A DNA stretch of 64,000 nucleotides from Nematostella vectensis (GCF_932526225.1 NC_064037.1:5228703-5292702); one strand, 5' to 3'. Shown: positions 11,978-25,200, counted from the first letter of the stretch. Program-made: numbers and translations. The notes: generated from the letters alone by a model not told the origin.

Positions 11978-12116
11978 ACGCTAACAAATATAACCATGTC
12001 ACCTTGCAGTGTTGTCCTGGTTGATGTGTTGTGGGGATGGAAAAAAGGGCGCTCTTTAAACGCTAATAAATACATCTAAGTCACTTAGCATTGTTGTCTT
12101 GGTTGATGAGTTGTTG
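11966..12116 (+). repeat. 82-bp tandem duplication of the stop codon and 3' UTR of peptide gene 2
   Basis: The last codons, stop and start of the 3' UTR (ggcgctctttaaacgctaa) recur 82 bp downstream, and similarity continues for about 70 bp. Only the downstream copy carries a canonical AATAAA, near 12064. The upstream copy reads aacaaa at that point. Confidence 0.88.
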
Positions 12117-12299
12117 TAGGTTGAGCGACTATAATGCCTATATGCCTAATGAAAGAGCGAAGGGAAAAAGGGATGAGAAGAGACGCCAAATGTTAAAAGG
12201 TAGAAGCGCTTTCCATTGTCCCTAGCCACGGGCGCGCACGGAATATTCTTTATCACTGCCTTACCCTTATCCCTAACAAAGCCCTTGGTTTGTACCACG

Positions 12300-12385
12300 T
12301 CTATTGGCGCCAATTGGCAGAGCCTCGCTCTGTAGTGTTCTGTTTCCACTACTTGGACCCGGGTTCGATTCCCAGTTTCCCCCTC
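12300..12385. mobile_element. Possible tRNA-derived SINE remnant
   Basis: A sequence with an RNA polymerase III B-box (gggttcgattccc) sits in a T-arm-like context, and an A-box-like segment (ttggcagagcctcgctc) lies about 40 bases upstream. The acceptor and anticodon arms do not fold convincingly, so I do not call a functional tRNA. Confidence 0.3.
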
Positions 12386-13910
12386 CTAATAAAAACAACA
12401 ATCTCGATCCAAAACTTTGCTTAGTCTTGTTTAGACACGTATAAGCGGATGCATTCGTCTGCGCTCTCGCCACCATAATGTTATTTGCCCAACGGCCATA
12501 GAGAACTTAGCTACAAATCCAAGATTTAAAGAGAGGACAGTGAAAAAATTATTGCTAGAGAAGACATTTGTATCAAAATTCTCTTTCATGGCAGCTTTTA
12601 AACATCTGTGATGAAGGGCCATATTCCGTTACTATGGTGACACAGGCGGTCCATAAAATTCCCTATTCTCTATGCTTGAATCAATATCATACGCAAAAAC
12701 CGCGTTAGTGAGGCTGCAATGTTTATTGCTGATCACGTTTACACTAATACGATACGTAAATTGGAATTCAATGGATTTCCTGTGGATACAAAGCGCTTAA
12801 ACCTACGCTGCGAGGCAGGCATAAGCGGAATTAATATGAGGCATGTTCTCCTGTTTTATCACACACAATCAACACTAGGTTATACTAATCAATCACTTCC
12901 TAATCGACCACGGAAGATTTCGACTAGTTATCACCCTAGTAAATACGAATAAATATAAATGTGCGATATGGTCTCCCTTAAGTGTCGCTGATTGGAGCCG
13001 CGTAGAATCACGTATTAGTTCTAATCACCCTTAATGGCTTGGAGTTCATTTAGGAAATATTAGGCCACCTTTACAGTAGTTCACGAATCCGAAAAGCTGA
13101 TTACTTCTGTTTTGTGCATTCAATAATTTCAACATATTACTAAAAATGAGTGTTTTTTTTATTTATTTATTTATTTTCTACTTTTAAAACCTGCGAAACA
13201 ACAGCGAATCGAAGACTTCAAGAGGGCCTTCTCTAAATTTGCGAGAGAAAAATAAAAAAACATTGGATTACAATGAAAAATCTAGCAAATGTTTATCCGT
13301 TTGATTATGAGAACTAACAAAACTATGCTACCTCGCTATGTTTTTTTTCCTTTTGTCGGTGCCACGCGACACGTGATCACGTTTGATGTCCTTTTTTGGA
13401 TCAATTTCCTTTAGCCACAGCTGCACAAATGTTTCCTAATAGATTCCTCCGGGGATTAAATTGTTATTCGCGGAAGATGGGAAAGAAGCTTCTATTAAAA
13501 TACTAATGAACCCTTAACGAGTGTTATTAGGACTTCAATTACGATTATTATCTTTAGAGAACCAACATTAAAAGCAAAGTAAACGAAAAAGAGCATGGTA
13601 TCTTGCACAAGTCACAGGCGAGCTGAAAAATCATTAAACTGTTCTCCCGGAGAAACAACGCAAAAAAAAAAACAGGCAAGAGAAAAAGCTTAAAGGGGAA
13701 ACTCTTCGAAAACTACGGAAATAGTGAAAAGAACACCTTCAGCTACCAACAACAACAAGAATCATCTCCTATAGAACTTGAAGATGTCCTTGAAGTGAAA
13801 GAACTGACATGTTATTTGTGACATTGTAACGTGCTTTTATATACACTATATATTTAGTGTATTTCACTGTATTGATACGACTTCTTGAAGAAGGTAAAGA
13901 TATTTTTGCG
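12386..13910. other. Intergenic DNA upstream of the aquaporin
   Basis: No supported gene or clear repeat. Reading frames are short and unspliced. A run rich in TA precedes the aquaporin start and may belong to its promoter. Confidence 0.55.
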
Positions 13911-16900
13911 ATGCCCTGCTTTCAGCATAAGCAACTCTTCATCGGCGCTCTAGCGGAGCTGCTCGCAAGCCATGTATTTGTGTTCCTTGTCTGTGCAAGC
14001 TGTCTGTCGTGGCCGCATTTCCAGGCTCCAAGCGTACAGCACATCGCTCTCACTGCAGGCCTGACCACGAGCACGCTAGTGATGGTCATGAGTCATGTGA
14101 CGGGAGGGCAGATCAACCCGGCGGTCGCCGTAGCCATGGTGGTTACAAGAAGAGTGAAGCCAGTGCATGGTTTGGTGTTTGTGTTCAGTCAGGTTTTAGG
14201 AGGTGAGAGAACGTGTTGCGAAAAGCTCAAAAGCATTCAAAAGCGTGGGATATCAAATAAATAAATATTCATGTTAATTTACATTAAGAAATGGCTCTTT
14301 TTTGTAAGATAAATACCAAATTTCATGGTAGATATATTTTCATCAAGCGGATCTACCTTTGAGATGTTGATGTGTTGAGGTTGCAAAATTAGGTCTCGGA
14401 ACGTCAGTAACCCGAGTTGGACTAATGTCGCGAGTTTCAAGTAGCAGGTTTGAAAAACAGTGCGGGTTTCAGAATTTTCTGAATTTCTCTTGAGGACACT
14501 TTTTCAAACTTTTATCTATATATGGATAATGGTCATTCAAAAAAAGTTTTTCTCGGATTTTTGGATTTTTTTAACCTTTCAACAGTGGAACCTGGATTTT
14601 ACGATATGCCACGGGAGAAAGAAAAGGTATCGTAAAATACAGGTATCGTTACTAAGTGTTCCTCGATTTCACGATATAAAGGAAAATCCATTGTAAATAT
14701 CGTTGCAGGGAGGTCGGGTTAATTATCGACTTTTACAAAATAACAATAGTGTAACTGTACTCTGTAAAAGACTCTGTAAACTGTAATCTGTATTTAACAG
14801 ATCTGTCAAGTCAAGAAAATCGATTAACTGTACTGTCTGGCCCGTAACCAGCGGGGGAGGGGGGGGGGTTTAAGGGGGTTCGCACCCCCCCCAAGAAAAA
14901 TGCTGGGTACGGGTCTGAATGTACGTGTAAGGTGTCTTGAGCTTTTCTCTCTTTGTTGATAAAGAGAATTAGTAATATCGTTGTATAGAGGTCAAAATTA
15001 CGCTTGGGAGAACAGATTTGTATCGTAAAATCGAGAATATCGTTGTATCAAATATCGTTAGATCGAGGTAATTTCTTATACATTTCACTGTTTTTGCGCC
15101 GGAAAAGAGGAACGCCATCGTAAAATTGAGGTTATCGTAAAATCCAGGTCCGATACAAGATTCCAAGTTGCGTGACTCCTTTAGCCCCGTGTAAAGACGA
15201 ATCATATGGCGTAAACTCCCCCTTGTATGTTAGAGTATCAATTTGTGCTCACTTATTCTGCGAACTCAAGCTTTACTCAATCTTAGGATTTCAGTGGAAA
15301 GTTTGAATGACTAAAATTCAGGGGACAAGCAATTTAAACAGGTTGTTGGCGAGATATCGCAGAACATCTATCAAATGCTGTCTCGTTTCCAGGTCTCCTC
15401 GGCGCGGCGCTCCTATTCGGACTGACACCGTCATCTATACGTGGCTCGCTAGGCATGACGGTTCCCGCGCCTACCATACAGGTCGGCCAGGCTGTCGCTA
15501 TGGAAACCATTCTGACATTCCTATTGGTGTTTGGTATTTTGGCGGCGACAGATGAACGGAAGGCGCTCAAAGGTTACGAGAAGGCGGCGGCAGTGGGCTT
15601 TTGTGTTTTTATCTGTCACATGGCGGGGGTGAGATACAGTCAGTAGGCATTTATATTCGCCAAATAGCACGAAGCGTTGTCAAATTTTACTCCTTCGTTA
15701 CAAAAGAGTAGGGAAAAGATGAGCTAACGCGGGCAATTTCGTATTTTTGGCAGGAAAAATACCTCTCCATGTAAAAAAATACAAGCTAAACGACTGTTAT
15801 AGTATAACATATTGCTTCTTTTAACTTTCCGCAAAATGGTTTGCTAATTTCATTTAATCACACAGTTCGTCAGTTACATTGTTTTAATTTTTTTTTCTTA
15901 AGAAAAAATGCGTAAAAAATTTGATATCTATGTGAAAATATTGAGCGAGCGGCCTCTTTTGGTCTCTAGATTCCCTTTACAGGATGCAGTATGAACCCTG
16001 CACGGTCACTTGGGCCAGCGGTCGTCATGGATCACTGGAGACATCACTGGGTAAGGGGGGCATCACTGGGTAAGGGGGGCATCACTGGGTAAGGGCATCA
16101 CTGGGTAAGGGGGGCATCACTGGGTAAGGGCATCACTGGGTAAGGGGGGCATCACTGGGTAAGGGCATCACTGGGTAAGGGCATCACTGGGTAAGGGCAT
16201 CACTGGGTAAGGGGGGCATCCTGGGTAAGGGGGGCATCACTAGGTAAGGGCATTACTGGGTAAGGGGGGCATCACTGGGTAAGGGCATCACTGGATAAGG
16301 GCATCCTGGGTAAGGGGGGCATCACTGGGTAAGGGCATCACTGGGTAAGGGGGGCATCACTGGGTAAGGGGGGCATCACTGGGTAAGGGGGGCATCACTG
16401 GGTAAGGGCATCACTGGGTAAGGGGGGCATCACTGGGTAAGGGCATCACTGGGTAAGGGCATCACTGGGTAAGGGCATCACTGGGTAAGGGCATCACTGG
16501 GTAAGGGGGGCATCACTGGGTAAGGGGGGCATCACTGGGTAAGGGGGGCATCACTGGGTAAGGGCATCACTGGGTAAGGGCATCACTGGGTAAGGGCATC
16601 ACTAGTTAAGGGCATCACTGGGTAAGGGCATCACTGGGTAAGGGGGGCATCCTGGGTAAGGGCATCACTAGGTAAGGACATCACTGGGTAAGGACATCAC
16701 TGGGTAAGGACATCACTGGGTAAGGACATCACTGGGTAAGGGCATCACTGGGTAAGGACATCACTGGGTAAGGGCATCACTGGGTAAGGGCATCACTGGG
16801 TAAGGGCATCACTGGGTAAGGGGGGCATCACTGGGTAAGGGCATCACTGGGTAAGGGCATCACTGGGTAAGGGGGGCATCACTGGGTAAGGGGGGCATCA

Positions 16901-17514
16901 CTGGGTAAGGGGGGCATCACTGGGTAAGGGCATCACTGGGTAAGGAAATCACTGGGTAAGGGCATCACTGGGTAAGGGCATCACTGGGTAAGGACATCAC
17001 TGGGTAAGGGCATCACTAGGTAAGGGCATCACTGGGTAAGGAAATCACTGGGTAAGGGCATCACTGGGTAAGGGCATCACTGGGTAAGGGCATCACTGGG
17101 TAAGGGCATCACTGGGTAAGGGCATCACTGGGTAAGGGCATCACTGGGTAAGGGCATCACTGGGTAAGGACATCACTGGGTAAGGGCATCACTGGGTAAG
17201 GACATCACTGGACATCAACAAACAAAATATTTTCAAATATATCTCCTGCATTTTAGTGTGACATATATAATGAGTGAGGGGTCCTTGGGTTTAACTATCC
17301 TAGCGCCCTTGCCTTGTTTGGCAACAATTTTTTTGTGAATCTTGATTGCTTTATCAGTAACTGGTGACTGATGTCTGCATTGATTTGTTTCCAGGTGTAC
17401 TGGGTTGGCCCCTTTGCAGGTTCTATCTTGGCAAGTCTCTTTTATGGCCGGGTTTTCGTGAGTGGCAGCGTTGCAGTTGAACAAAATGACACAAACGCCA
17501 CAGAGCTTGCATGA
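13911..17514 (+). CDS. Aquaporin, classical water-channel type
   Basis: Four exons, 13911-14202, 15393-15628, 15970-16050 and 17395-17514, join in phase to 242 residues, close to the usual MIP-family length. Exon 1 carries the first pore motif ([11 protein letters not shown]) and exon 3 the second ([10 protein letters not shown]). The aromatic/arginine filter looks water-selective: Phe in HVFVFLV, His in CHMAG, Cys and Arg around the second NPA, with the AQP1-like His-to-Cys spacing. The protein should be a six-helix plasma-membrane water channel. The start at 13911 gives a short cytoplasmic N-terminus typical of the family. The same reading frame continues upstream but without another ATG. 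Unusually, the exon 3 donor is the first unit of a roughly 70-copy tandem array that fills the start of intron 3. The short C-terminus has no PDZ-type end. Confidence 0.94.
14582..15158. mobile_element. Decayed pogo/Tigger-like element in aquaporin intron 1
   Basis: The left end cagtggaacctggatttta and an inverted partner near 15130-15158 (atcgtaaaatccaggtcc) enclose many internal copies of atcgtaaaat-type phrases. The CAGTnGAACCT terminus recalls pogo/Tigger families. No transposase frame survives. Confidence 0.5.
16040..17212. repeat. Minisatellite built from the aquaporin exon 3 / intron 3 donor site
   Basis: About 69 units of 16 bp (catcactgggtaaggg) or 19 bp (with three more G). The first unit overlaps the real exon end: the coding bases gacatcactgg are followed by the donor gtaagg at 16051. 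Almost every later unit repeats ctgg followed by gtaagg, so the array contains dozens of near-identical candidate 5' splice sites. Variants include gacatc, aaatc and actagg forms. The last unit runs into catcactggacatc without a donor. Confidence 0.97.
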
Positions 17515-18202
17515 CAAACTGGTAGACCTTGTGTTATTATGTAAGAAACATGGCCGTGACATGGTCTGGGGTCTCAGAGGATAATAGCCAACTCAACTCT
17601 TTATGTACTTGCCTACACATCCTAGCCTTTGTGCCAAGTTTGCTGGTAGCGCTCTAAGGCTCCTTCTAAAATGGCAACACAATCAGGGAGGTTTTCCAGG
17701 TAATCTTTGGTACTGGACGCTGATTTAAAATAGATAGATCCATTTTAGATGGGTTAAAATAACATAAACTTCTCCTGCTTATATATCGATGCACATATAC
17801 TGCACATGCACGGCTAACTCAAAACCACTTCGGTTGACTTAGCCCCCGAGCTCACTAATCAAAGTACTCACCTATTTAATATGTATTTATATGTTACTAG
17901 TATTTGTTGTTGTGAGTAATAGAATGCAACATGTGAGTGACTAAAAGATACCCATCTATATACCAATACACCAAAAACTGGAATTTGTCTTTAATAAGAC
18001 TTCTTCAGGGCAGACTTTGTCTGCCCTGAAGAAGTCTTATTAAAGACGAACATTTGGCAGTCAAATTCCAGTTTTTGGTGTATTGTATTCATTCTTCTGG
18101 TAATGAACATGTGCATCTTAGGCTAAGTTCAAACGTTGTATTACCCATTAGCCATATTTAATGTATATGTACAATATGCACTAATGCTAAAAAAAACATG
18201 CT
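17515..18202. other. Region between convergent aquaporin and HAUS7 ends
   Basis: It contains the 3' flanks of both genes and one hairpin element (listed separately). No further gene is seen, and polyadenylation signals were not pinned down. Confidence 0.6.
17963..18085. mobile_element. Foldback hairpin element
   Basis: 17963-18013 pairs with 18020-18085. The inner 24 bp on each side (ttaataagacttcttcaggg onward) are a perfect inverted match around a 5-7 base loop. The outer 20 bp (tacaccaaaaactggaattt) also match, with a short asymmetric bulge on the right. It lies between two convergent genes. Confidence 0.85.
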
Positions 18203-21200
18203 TCAAAAATAATAACAGCTCAGCCTAAACTTTAGACATCTTATATAAATAGAGTGCATACCAGTGTAGCTTTTTACTGGGTCCAATGAGGAAGGGAAGA
18301 TGGACTTACATAGACCAGAAGCCTTGACTTCCTCTAGTCGTGACTTTGTTTCGCCACATATGGACTCATGGGACTTTTTGACCAATTCCAGAGATCCAAG
18401 GAGCTGGCGGCAAAATAAACACGAACAATAATCAGTTCTGACCCATTACTCGAGACTACATCACTTATTATCATCAGGGGGAGGGACATGATTAATAAAC
18501 TTGGCCACTTCAAAGAATGAAAGAAAAAGTGGAGGACAATCCATTCCTTTTTTGGCTAGTCCATTTTCCCGTTTTATTGCATTATTTTTTTTGGGAGGGG
18601 GGGGGGGGATGTGAATGCACCCAGTGCATCTACCCTATAGTTAGGCAAAGTAACTCTGACTATGAGCTTATGTTCCACTGGGAATCAATGTACATGTGAG
18701 GAGGTTGAAAAAGAGGCAGGGTTAACAAAAGACAGTTTATATGATGATGCATATGAACTGTCACCTACATGGACTAACTTCTGCAGCAGTGTGTAAACTC
18801 TCTTGAAGGCAGGGCCAAGTTCTATGGATTAAAATGAAATCCAATATGATCAGAACACAGCACAAGTAGGCTTGGGAGAGGGGTGTACATCAATGTCATC
18901 TCCTATAGCTAGAAATCATCATCATATTTCATTAGGGGGGGTGGGCAGGTGCTCCAACATTTATTCTATTTGCAAGTAAAAATGCCAGAATTTTTGCCAA
19001 AATTCAAGAGTTGCTTTCCTGTAAGCTACATGCTCTGAGTTTGAGTTTGTAAAGGGAATGTGAACAATAATACAGTTTCTGGTCTATTTTGGATTATCCC
19101 ATATTTGGCAAAGTCAATTAGCAAATATAAATAATAACATATTTTTAATTTTTTTCTGCACCTAAAATGTATCTAAGTTCATGACAACAATGTAAATGCC
19201 AGAACAAGCTAAAAAACAACACGAATAATAGTGAGTGGTACAGCATGCACCTCTTCCCCCAAGGAGGTGCTGATGACATCCTGCTTATTGCATTTCTCAA
19301 GTAGCCATACTCCTACTATAATCATACTATACCTGACAGCACAGGCTGGCTGCGGCTACACCATGGACGCATTTCAGACTCGTAGCAGTGCACAAATCCA
19401 GCCACTTGTTGTGAGAGTGTGCTCAGCGTCAGCTCTAGCGTTTTGCTGACTTTATCTACCTCTTGGTGGTCAGACTGTCTAAAAGGCCACTTCTGTTGAA
19501 GTTCTTCAAGGTGTTGAGTCTGTGTCTGAAGCTCTTCGGATAAATTGTTTGCTACACCTGCAAGGTGTTTACTGTCTGGAACTCTGGAAATTTTAAAGCA
19601 TAATATATAGGAGTTTGTAGGAAGGGTGGACATGTAGAAGGTGTTTACTGTCAGGAACTCTGACAATTCAAAGGCATAATTTTAAGGAAACTTGAGAAAA
19701 GGGTGGACTTATGTGTTGAAGTGTTGTGGATACTTTGGGGTAAGGGAAGAAGGACAAATTATAAAAGGAGCAAATGCTTTGGAAGCAATAAATAAGCCTT
19801 TTTTTCTACAAGCATTTTCAGCTTTAGCCTTACTTGTTGTCATTTATTTTATTTGCCTTCACAAGGTCTGGTGGAGATAGCTGGATTCTCATCTTGAATA
19901 CTTCACTAAGATCTTCTTGTCGACAGAGTGTGTCCAGTAGTCTGCAGTCACTCTCAAATTGTTCCGCAAGGCTGCAAATGAACACATTAAATAGCACATA
20001 AAAATTTATAAATTAAAACAAATTTTAGCAGACTAACTAAACTGTAAATCGGTAATATAACACACATACAACGGCGGGTTAATAGTGAAATGTCACTTCA
20101 CACAGTTTACTAAATCAATACAAGGTTGAAATGGTATGTGTATGCACCTGTAAAACCAAAGTAAAATAACATTTCAAGTGTTAGCCATTCAGAGCAAAAA
20201 GAGATTTTTTTAAAAAATATTTAATCCAGAGGAAAAGAGAAGAGGGCTGCTCCCTGGCTTCTATACTGCATGTAATCATCATGATCATCATCACCATCTT
20301 TGGAAAACTTTCAAATAATTGTCTGGTTTTGCATTCCAGTGTGCCTGCTGGCACTAAAGATGCATAAATACAGTTTGAGTCTCGGTTCCAGGTGAACAGT
20401 TTGCAAACACCTGCAAGATCAGTAGAATTCACAAGTGTTTGCATTGCAATGCATTTTGGGGTACTTAGTATTCCACCTGTCAGGTGGCAAACTGTAGAAA
20501 ACTGTGTTTCACCTTATAGCAGGAGGAATCCGTCGTTGTCTGGCTTTAGATTCCACAGCATCAACATGACTAACCATATCAATCAGGTTCTCAAAGAACA
20601 CAGCTTGCTTGCTATGTGAAGTCTCACCCTATAAAATAAATGAACATGTCAACTTATTTAAGAAACTCTTAAGGCTATGGGGTGCTTTAAGGTCATGTGA
20701 CTCAATGGAAATCAAAGAGTCTAGGATTTCTACAATATTACCTATTTGGATACCACCAATCTGAAGTGTCGCCAATGCACGAAGACATTCTTATTTACAA
20801 ACAGTGGACTGGTAAAATTTATTATCTTGGCAATTTTCCAGACAGACAGCAAGAATCTACATACACACATACAGTACTAGAAGAGTACCTTGATAAGGGC
20901 GATATCATCACAATGACACAGTCCAATCAAGTGAGCTGCAAAAAGTAATCCTGTGGTAAGAAAAGAGATAGGAAGTCTTTAAAACATTAATAAACATCAA
21001 AAGTTCATGGAATTTTATGTACTGTATGTTAGTTGTCTTGAATAGCCCAGCTGTCATGTAAACTGGTGTAAGTCTATGGAGACAAGTTACCTGTCCTCTT
21101 CACGCCTATAAGGCACATAAGGCCTGAACCAAAGGGATCATCACCATATTGTGGTGGTGTGATCTGTGTGTTTCAATGATTCTTAGAACTATGTCGGCTG

Positions 21201-22160
21201 GAGCTTATGCTCCTGGTAGGGGCACACATGCCAAACAGGTTGCAGGAAGAGACCAGAATAAGAGTGATCCCCAGGTCCTCCAGGGGGGCGATAACCAACT
21301 CCAATAAAACAAAACTTATAACAGAAACGAAAAGCTATCAAGACAAGGCACTATGGTTAATAGTTTACAATTTTGCATTTTCACAAATGGCTCACGAGCT
21401 GAGCTTTTCTTTCAGAACAAAACCTGTGCTACTGTGTGACGATATTCTTACGCTGTAATCTGGAGTCGTTTCTACTTCTCATTTTATGCTGCCCCTCAAG
21501 CATTTCATTGATGGTTGGGTCAAATCTGAAATGTAAAAATAAGTTACAGATATACTCTGTAAAGCAACCTAAAGCAGCAGAATTCCCCTTCACTTACTAA
21601 CTACATTTGATGTCACTCAAAGGGGATAAAGTTGTTTTGCTTTTCAACCATAGACCACTTACTTGCCCAGGAGCCATTGCATTAGCCTCATCCTGGGTTC
21701 ACCAGGTTTGTACAATAGTTCCTCCATCCACGAATCATCGACCCCCTCGATATAAGGGCAGTCAAGTTCCTAGACCATAACGTAAGCAAAAAAAAAATTA
21801 AGTTAGTAGCAAAACATTCCGCGTTAAAAATTCGAAAGATGGAGCCAAGTGCTAAAAAGTTTAAGTAACTTTTGCTTGCCAAGTTCGATTTCGATCGAAT
21901 AAATCCTGATTTATAGATTTTGTAGATAAGATTAAAATGCCCGTGTTTTTGTATCTAAGTAAGCTTATAGGTGAATCCTTGAAATTTAACTCAGGCTTCT
22001 GGAAGCGAATAAAAACGAGAACATGCTAAAAATGTTCGATTCAAGTCAGAGTAATAGTTTCTAACAGAAAAAAATACATTTTCAGTTGCATAAATTATTA
22101 TCTTACCTCAAGTTTTCTTCGAAAGAGAGAGATAGAGATTCGATGTTTTCCTGCCGCCAT
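18203..22160 (-). CDS. haus7: HAUS augmin-like complex subunit 7
   Basis: HAUS7 is part of augmin, which brings gamma-tubulin rings to spindle microtubules. On the minus strand I join nine exons: 22107-22160, 21663-21769, 21452-21525, 20889-20950, 20513-20628, 19834-19971, 19333-19583, 18769-18821 and 18203-18403. Phases agree throughout and give about 351 residues, against 368 in human. Exon 2 (LDCPYIEGVDDSWMEELL, then a GEPRMRLMQWL phrase) matches the conserved N-terminal HAUS7 signature. Exon 4 (HLIGLCHCDDIALIK) and exon 6 (LAEQFESDCRLLDTL) also align in order. Exon 7 is helical and coiled-coil-like. The last exon is the weakest part: a GTAAGT at about 18309 could be a donor to a further small exon, so the final 37 residues are uncertain. 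The gene shares its promoter with WASHC5. Confidence 0.88.
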
Positions 22161-22289
22161 TTTTTTAAACTCGAGGCTTGCAAGCGATACTGGGAGCAGC
22201 ACAGGATACCCGCAAGTAGTCAATAATATACTTGATGTTATTACCTCTGAGATCTTTTGTGTCACGTGAGTTGGAGTAGCATTTCCAAA
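22161..22289. promoter_or_regulatory. Bidirectional promoter between HAUS7 and WASHC5
   Basis: Only 129 bp separate the two start codons. The segment carries a palindromic E-box in a CLEAR-like context (gtcacgtgag, 22261-22270). Both ATGs lie inside YY1-like motifs (aaaATGGcGGc for HAUS7, aaaATGGtGG for WASHC5). There is no TATA box. These are motif matches only. Confidence 0.65.
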
Positions 22290-25200
22290 ATGGTGGATTT
22301 CCTTGCGGAAAACAACGCTTGCGGACAAACCATTTTAAAGCTCGTAAGCAGAGGAAATGCAATCGTCGCTGAGCTCCTCCGGCTTTCAGAGTTTGTGCCT
22401 CCCGTGTTTAAGCTAGAAAGCAGAGAAGAGCGAGAGAAATATGCAGAAATCTTGGCTGATTTTTCGTACTTCAAGGGCCCAGATTACTACGAGCACAAGA
22501 TCGATTCTAGACCGGTAGGTAAACATCCAATAAAGAAATAGAAAGTTGATTTACTTCATCTGCTGTTTATTTCTGTCGTTTTTTCCAACCATTTTAACTT
22601 AGATAAGAAGAACTTTATGATTATTGGTGTTGTTTTGTACCTATCGTAATGAAGTGCAACGGGGAACCGCGAGGGGGGGGGGGGGGGGGAGGTTGGAGGG
22701 GGGAAGCCTGTCTTTTTCGGGGTCAAAGTCGGGCCTTAGTTATATTTTTGGGGGTATCTGAGAAAGAAAAAGTTGTTTTTCTATAAGATAGTACTTTAAA
22801 TGGGTTTCAAAAAGGTTTCTGTGAGCTAACATTTTCTAGACTATCTTATACTTCGGACTGCTAAACAAAACACTTTGACAATTTGTCATTCGAGTCTTTG
22901 TTATATGATGGAATAATTATTCTCGTATTCAGTTACACATGCACCATGTGCCTTTCGTTTTTGAGTCACAACTGCATACCTGTCAACTCTCCCGCATTAG
23001 GCGGGAGTCTCAAGATTTGGGGCCCCTTCTGCCGCTCTCCCGCGTTGAGCACCAAATCTCCTGCTTTTTAGCAATTTTTATCGCTTCCAAAAAATTATTC
23101 TATAGAAAATTGTCATTTTGCCTATTTTCAATTATTGAAAATATTTGAAACAATAATTCCTTTGCGTAGCAATATTAATCTAACACCCTTGTGAGATCAA
23201 TAAGTGGATTTGTTCGTGAGAGCTTTCTATACTGCAAACGCCAGCAAGGCTAAACCCACCCCTCCCCCTAAAAATGAATATAACCCACCCCCCCAAATAT
23301 TCTCAAGCCTTGAGATTTTCAGAGGTTGACAGGTATGCAACTGTGTTTTGGTGGACGTCAATCATAACTTCAGAATTCTGCATCTTACACAGCTTTAGAC
23401 GATCACAACCAAACTACATCAAAGGGGATCGCCTTCTTAGCAACAGTCCCTGAGAAAATACAGATGAACACAAAGCCAGCAATTAAATAAAGTTCGAATT
23501 GTTTTTTAGCTTTGCATTGTTGATTTAGTGCGTATGTGCATATGTATCTTTTGTCTTTTTCCTGACACCTGGTGCTTGGTGCCACTGTAACTGCGAAATG
23601 AGCATTCCTAACATTTTTTGTGATTTTGCAATTTAAGAGGCAGCTTCTCTTTGCTTTTTCAAATGGGGAAGAAAGTATGTTTTAGTGAATCAATGTATAA
23701 TGAAACAATTGAATTTTTTGATATCCTGAGTAAACAATGTCTCACCTAGTGGAATCTCCTACTGATATTATTATTGTTTTTATTGTTGTTTATTATTGTA
23801 GGAGCTGCAGGATCTTGATGAGGAATTTCGTGAAAACCACCTTGAAATTCTCACCAGGTTTTACAAAGCATTTGAGAGTGTCCACAAATATGTTGTGGAT
23901 CTAAACAGGTATGCACTCACATTAAATAAAAATCCGTAATATTAGCATGCCCATTTCAATTTTAAGTTAACCCCCACAGAATTGAGTTGAAACACAGTTT
24001 GCAGTAACGTTTTCTTTAGATCTTATTTGTAAATGGTTTCTTTTTACTGTTAAATCAAATTTTTGTTTTACTTTCCTCTTGTTTCTGGTACATTCATTGT
24101 TTACCTCTAGATTCCTTGAAGACTTGGACGAAGGAGTGTTTATCCAGCAAACACTCGATAGTGTCCTTCTAAATGGAGATGGGAAACAGTTGATGGTAAT
24201 AAACCTATTTTTTTTTCATATCCCTAAAGTGGTATTTGCACGTTGAAGAGTGATTTTAGTGTAATTTTGGCAATCTCAAAAACAATCTAAATCATGTGGA
24301 ATAGTTCAAGTAATTATATCTTACAGAAAAAAATATGAAATTATTGTGGTTTGAGTGCCTCCTAGTGAGCAGATGGATACTTTTAGGTTTCAGAACAGGC
24401 TATACAGAACCTTTTACTCAAATTGCTTAAATCAATCAACTAGATCCTTTGCATCAAATCCCTTTAATGGATTGGTTTACTTCTATTTATCATGCTTGGG
24501 GGAAGAATCAGGAAGATTTTACATTGATTTTACTGTTTTATAACACACTAATTTGCAACATTTTATCATGCTAATTTAAGTGTGGCATTGATTTTCTATA
24601 GTAAGGCTAGATTTTTCCCTAGCCCTTCTGGATGTCAAGAAAACATCTCACTTATTTTTGTGGATTTTCAGTGTGAAAGTCTTTATCTTTATGGGGTGAT
24701 GCTTTTGGTGATTGACATGAAGTTTGAAAGTGATGTTCGAGAACGTATGCTAGTCTCCTACCACAGATATTGGTGAGTATGTGAGCAGTTACCAACCAGG
24801 GATGGGAGGAGCATGTTGTTCAGATGGGAGTGTCTGCTCTGTTTAAAAAAATTTTTTGGGTATCTGAGAGCTAGGGAAAAATATCATCACACAGTAAAAC
24901 AGGGGGCAATGGCTTATTTGTTGCAAGCATTCAAAAACCCCCCTCACCCTTTCCTCTTGTCTGCCCTGGACTTTATTTATATTCATCTAATTGTTGCAGA
25001 TGAATGTAAATTTCTGACTTTTCTGACCCTCAATTAGTGAGGGGAGAGCTAGATTGTCTTTGTCATAGTCTGTGCAAGGGTATTGAACCAGCCAAGACTT
25101 GTGTTTTTACATGCGTTTATTTTACCATTCACTAAAACATAGAAATACATGAATAATGAAAAGAAAAACATAAAATATTAAGAAAAACAACTAAAATACA

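Noticed and set aside
20697..20948. 83-codon forward frame
   Set aside because: It is the antisense of HAUS7 exon 4 and its flanking intron.
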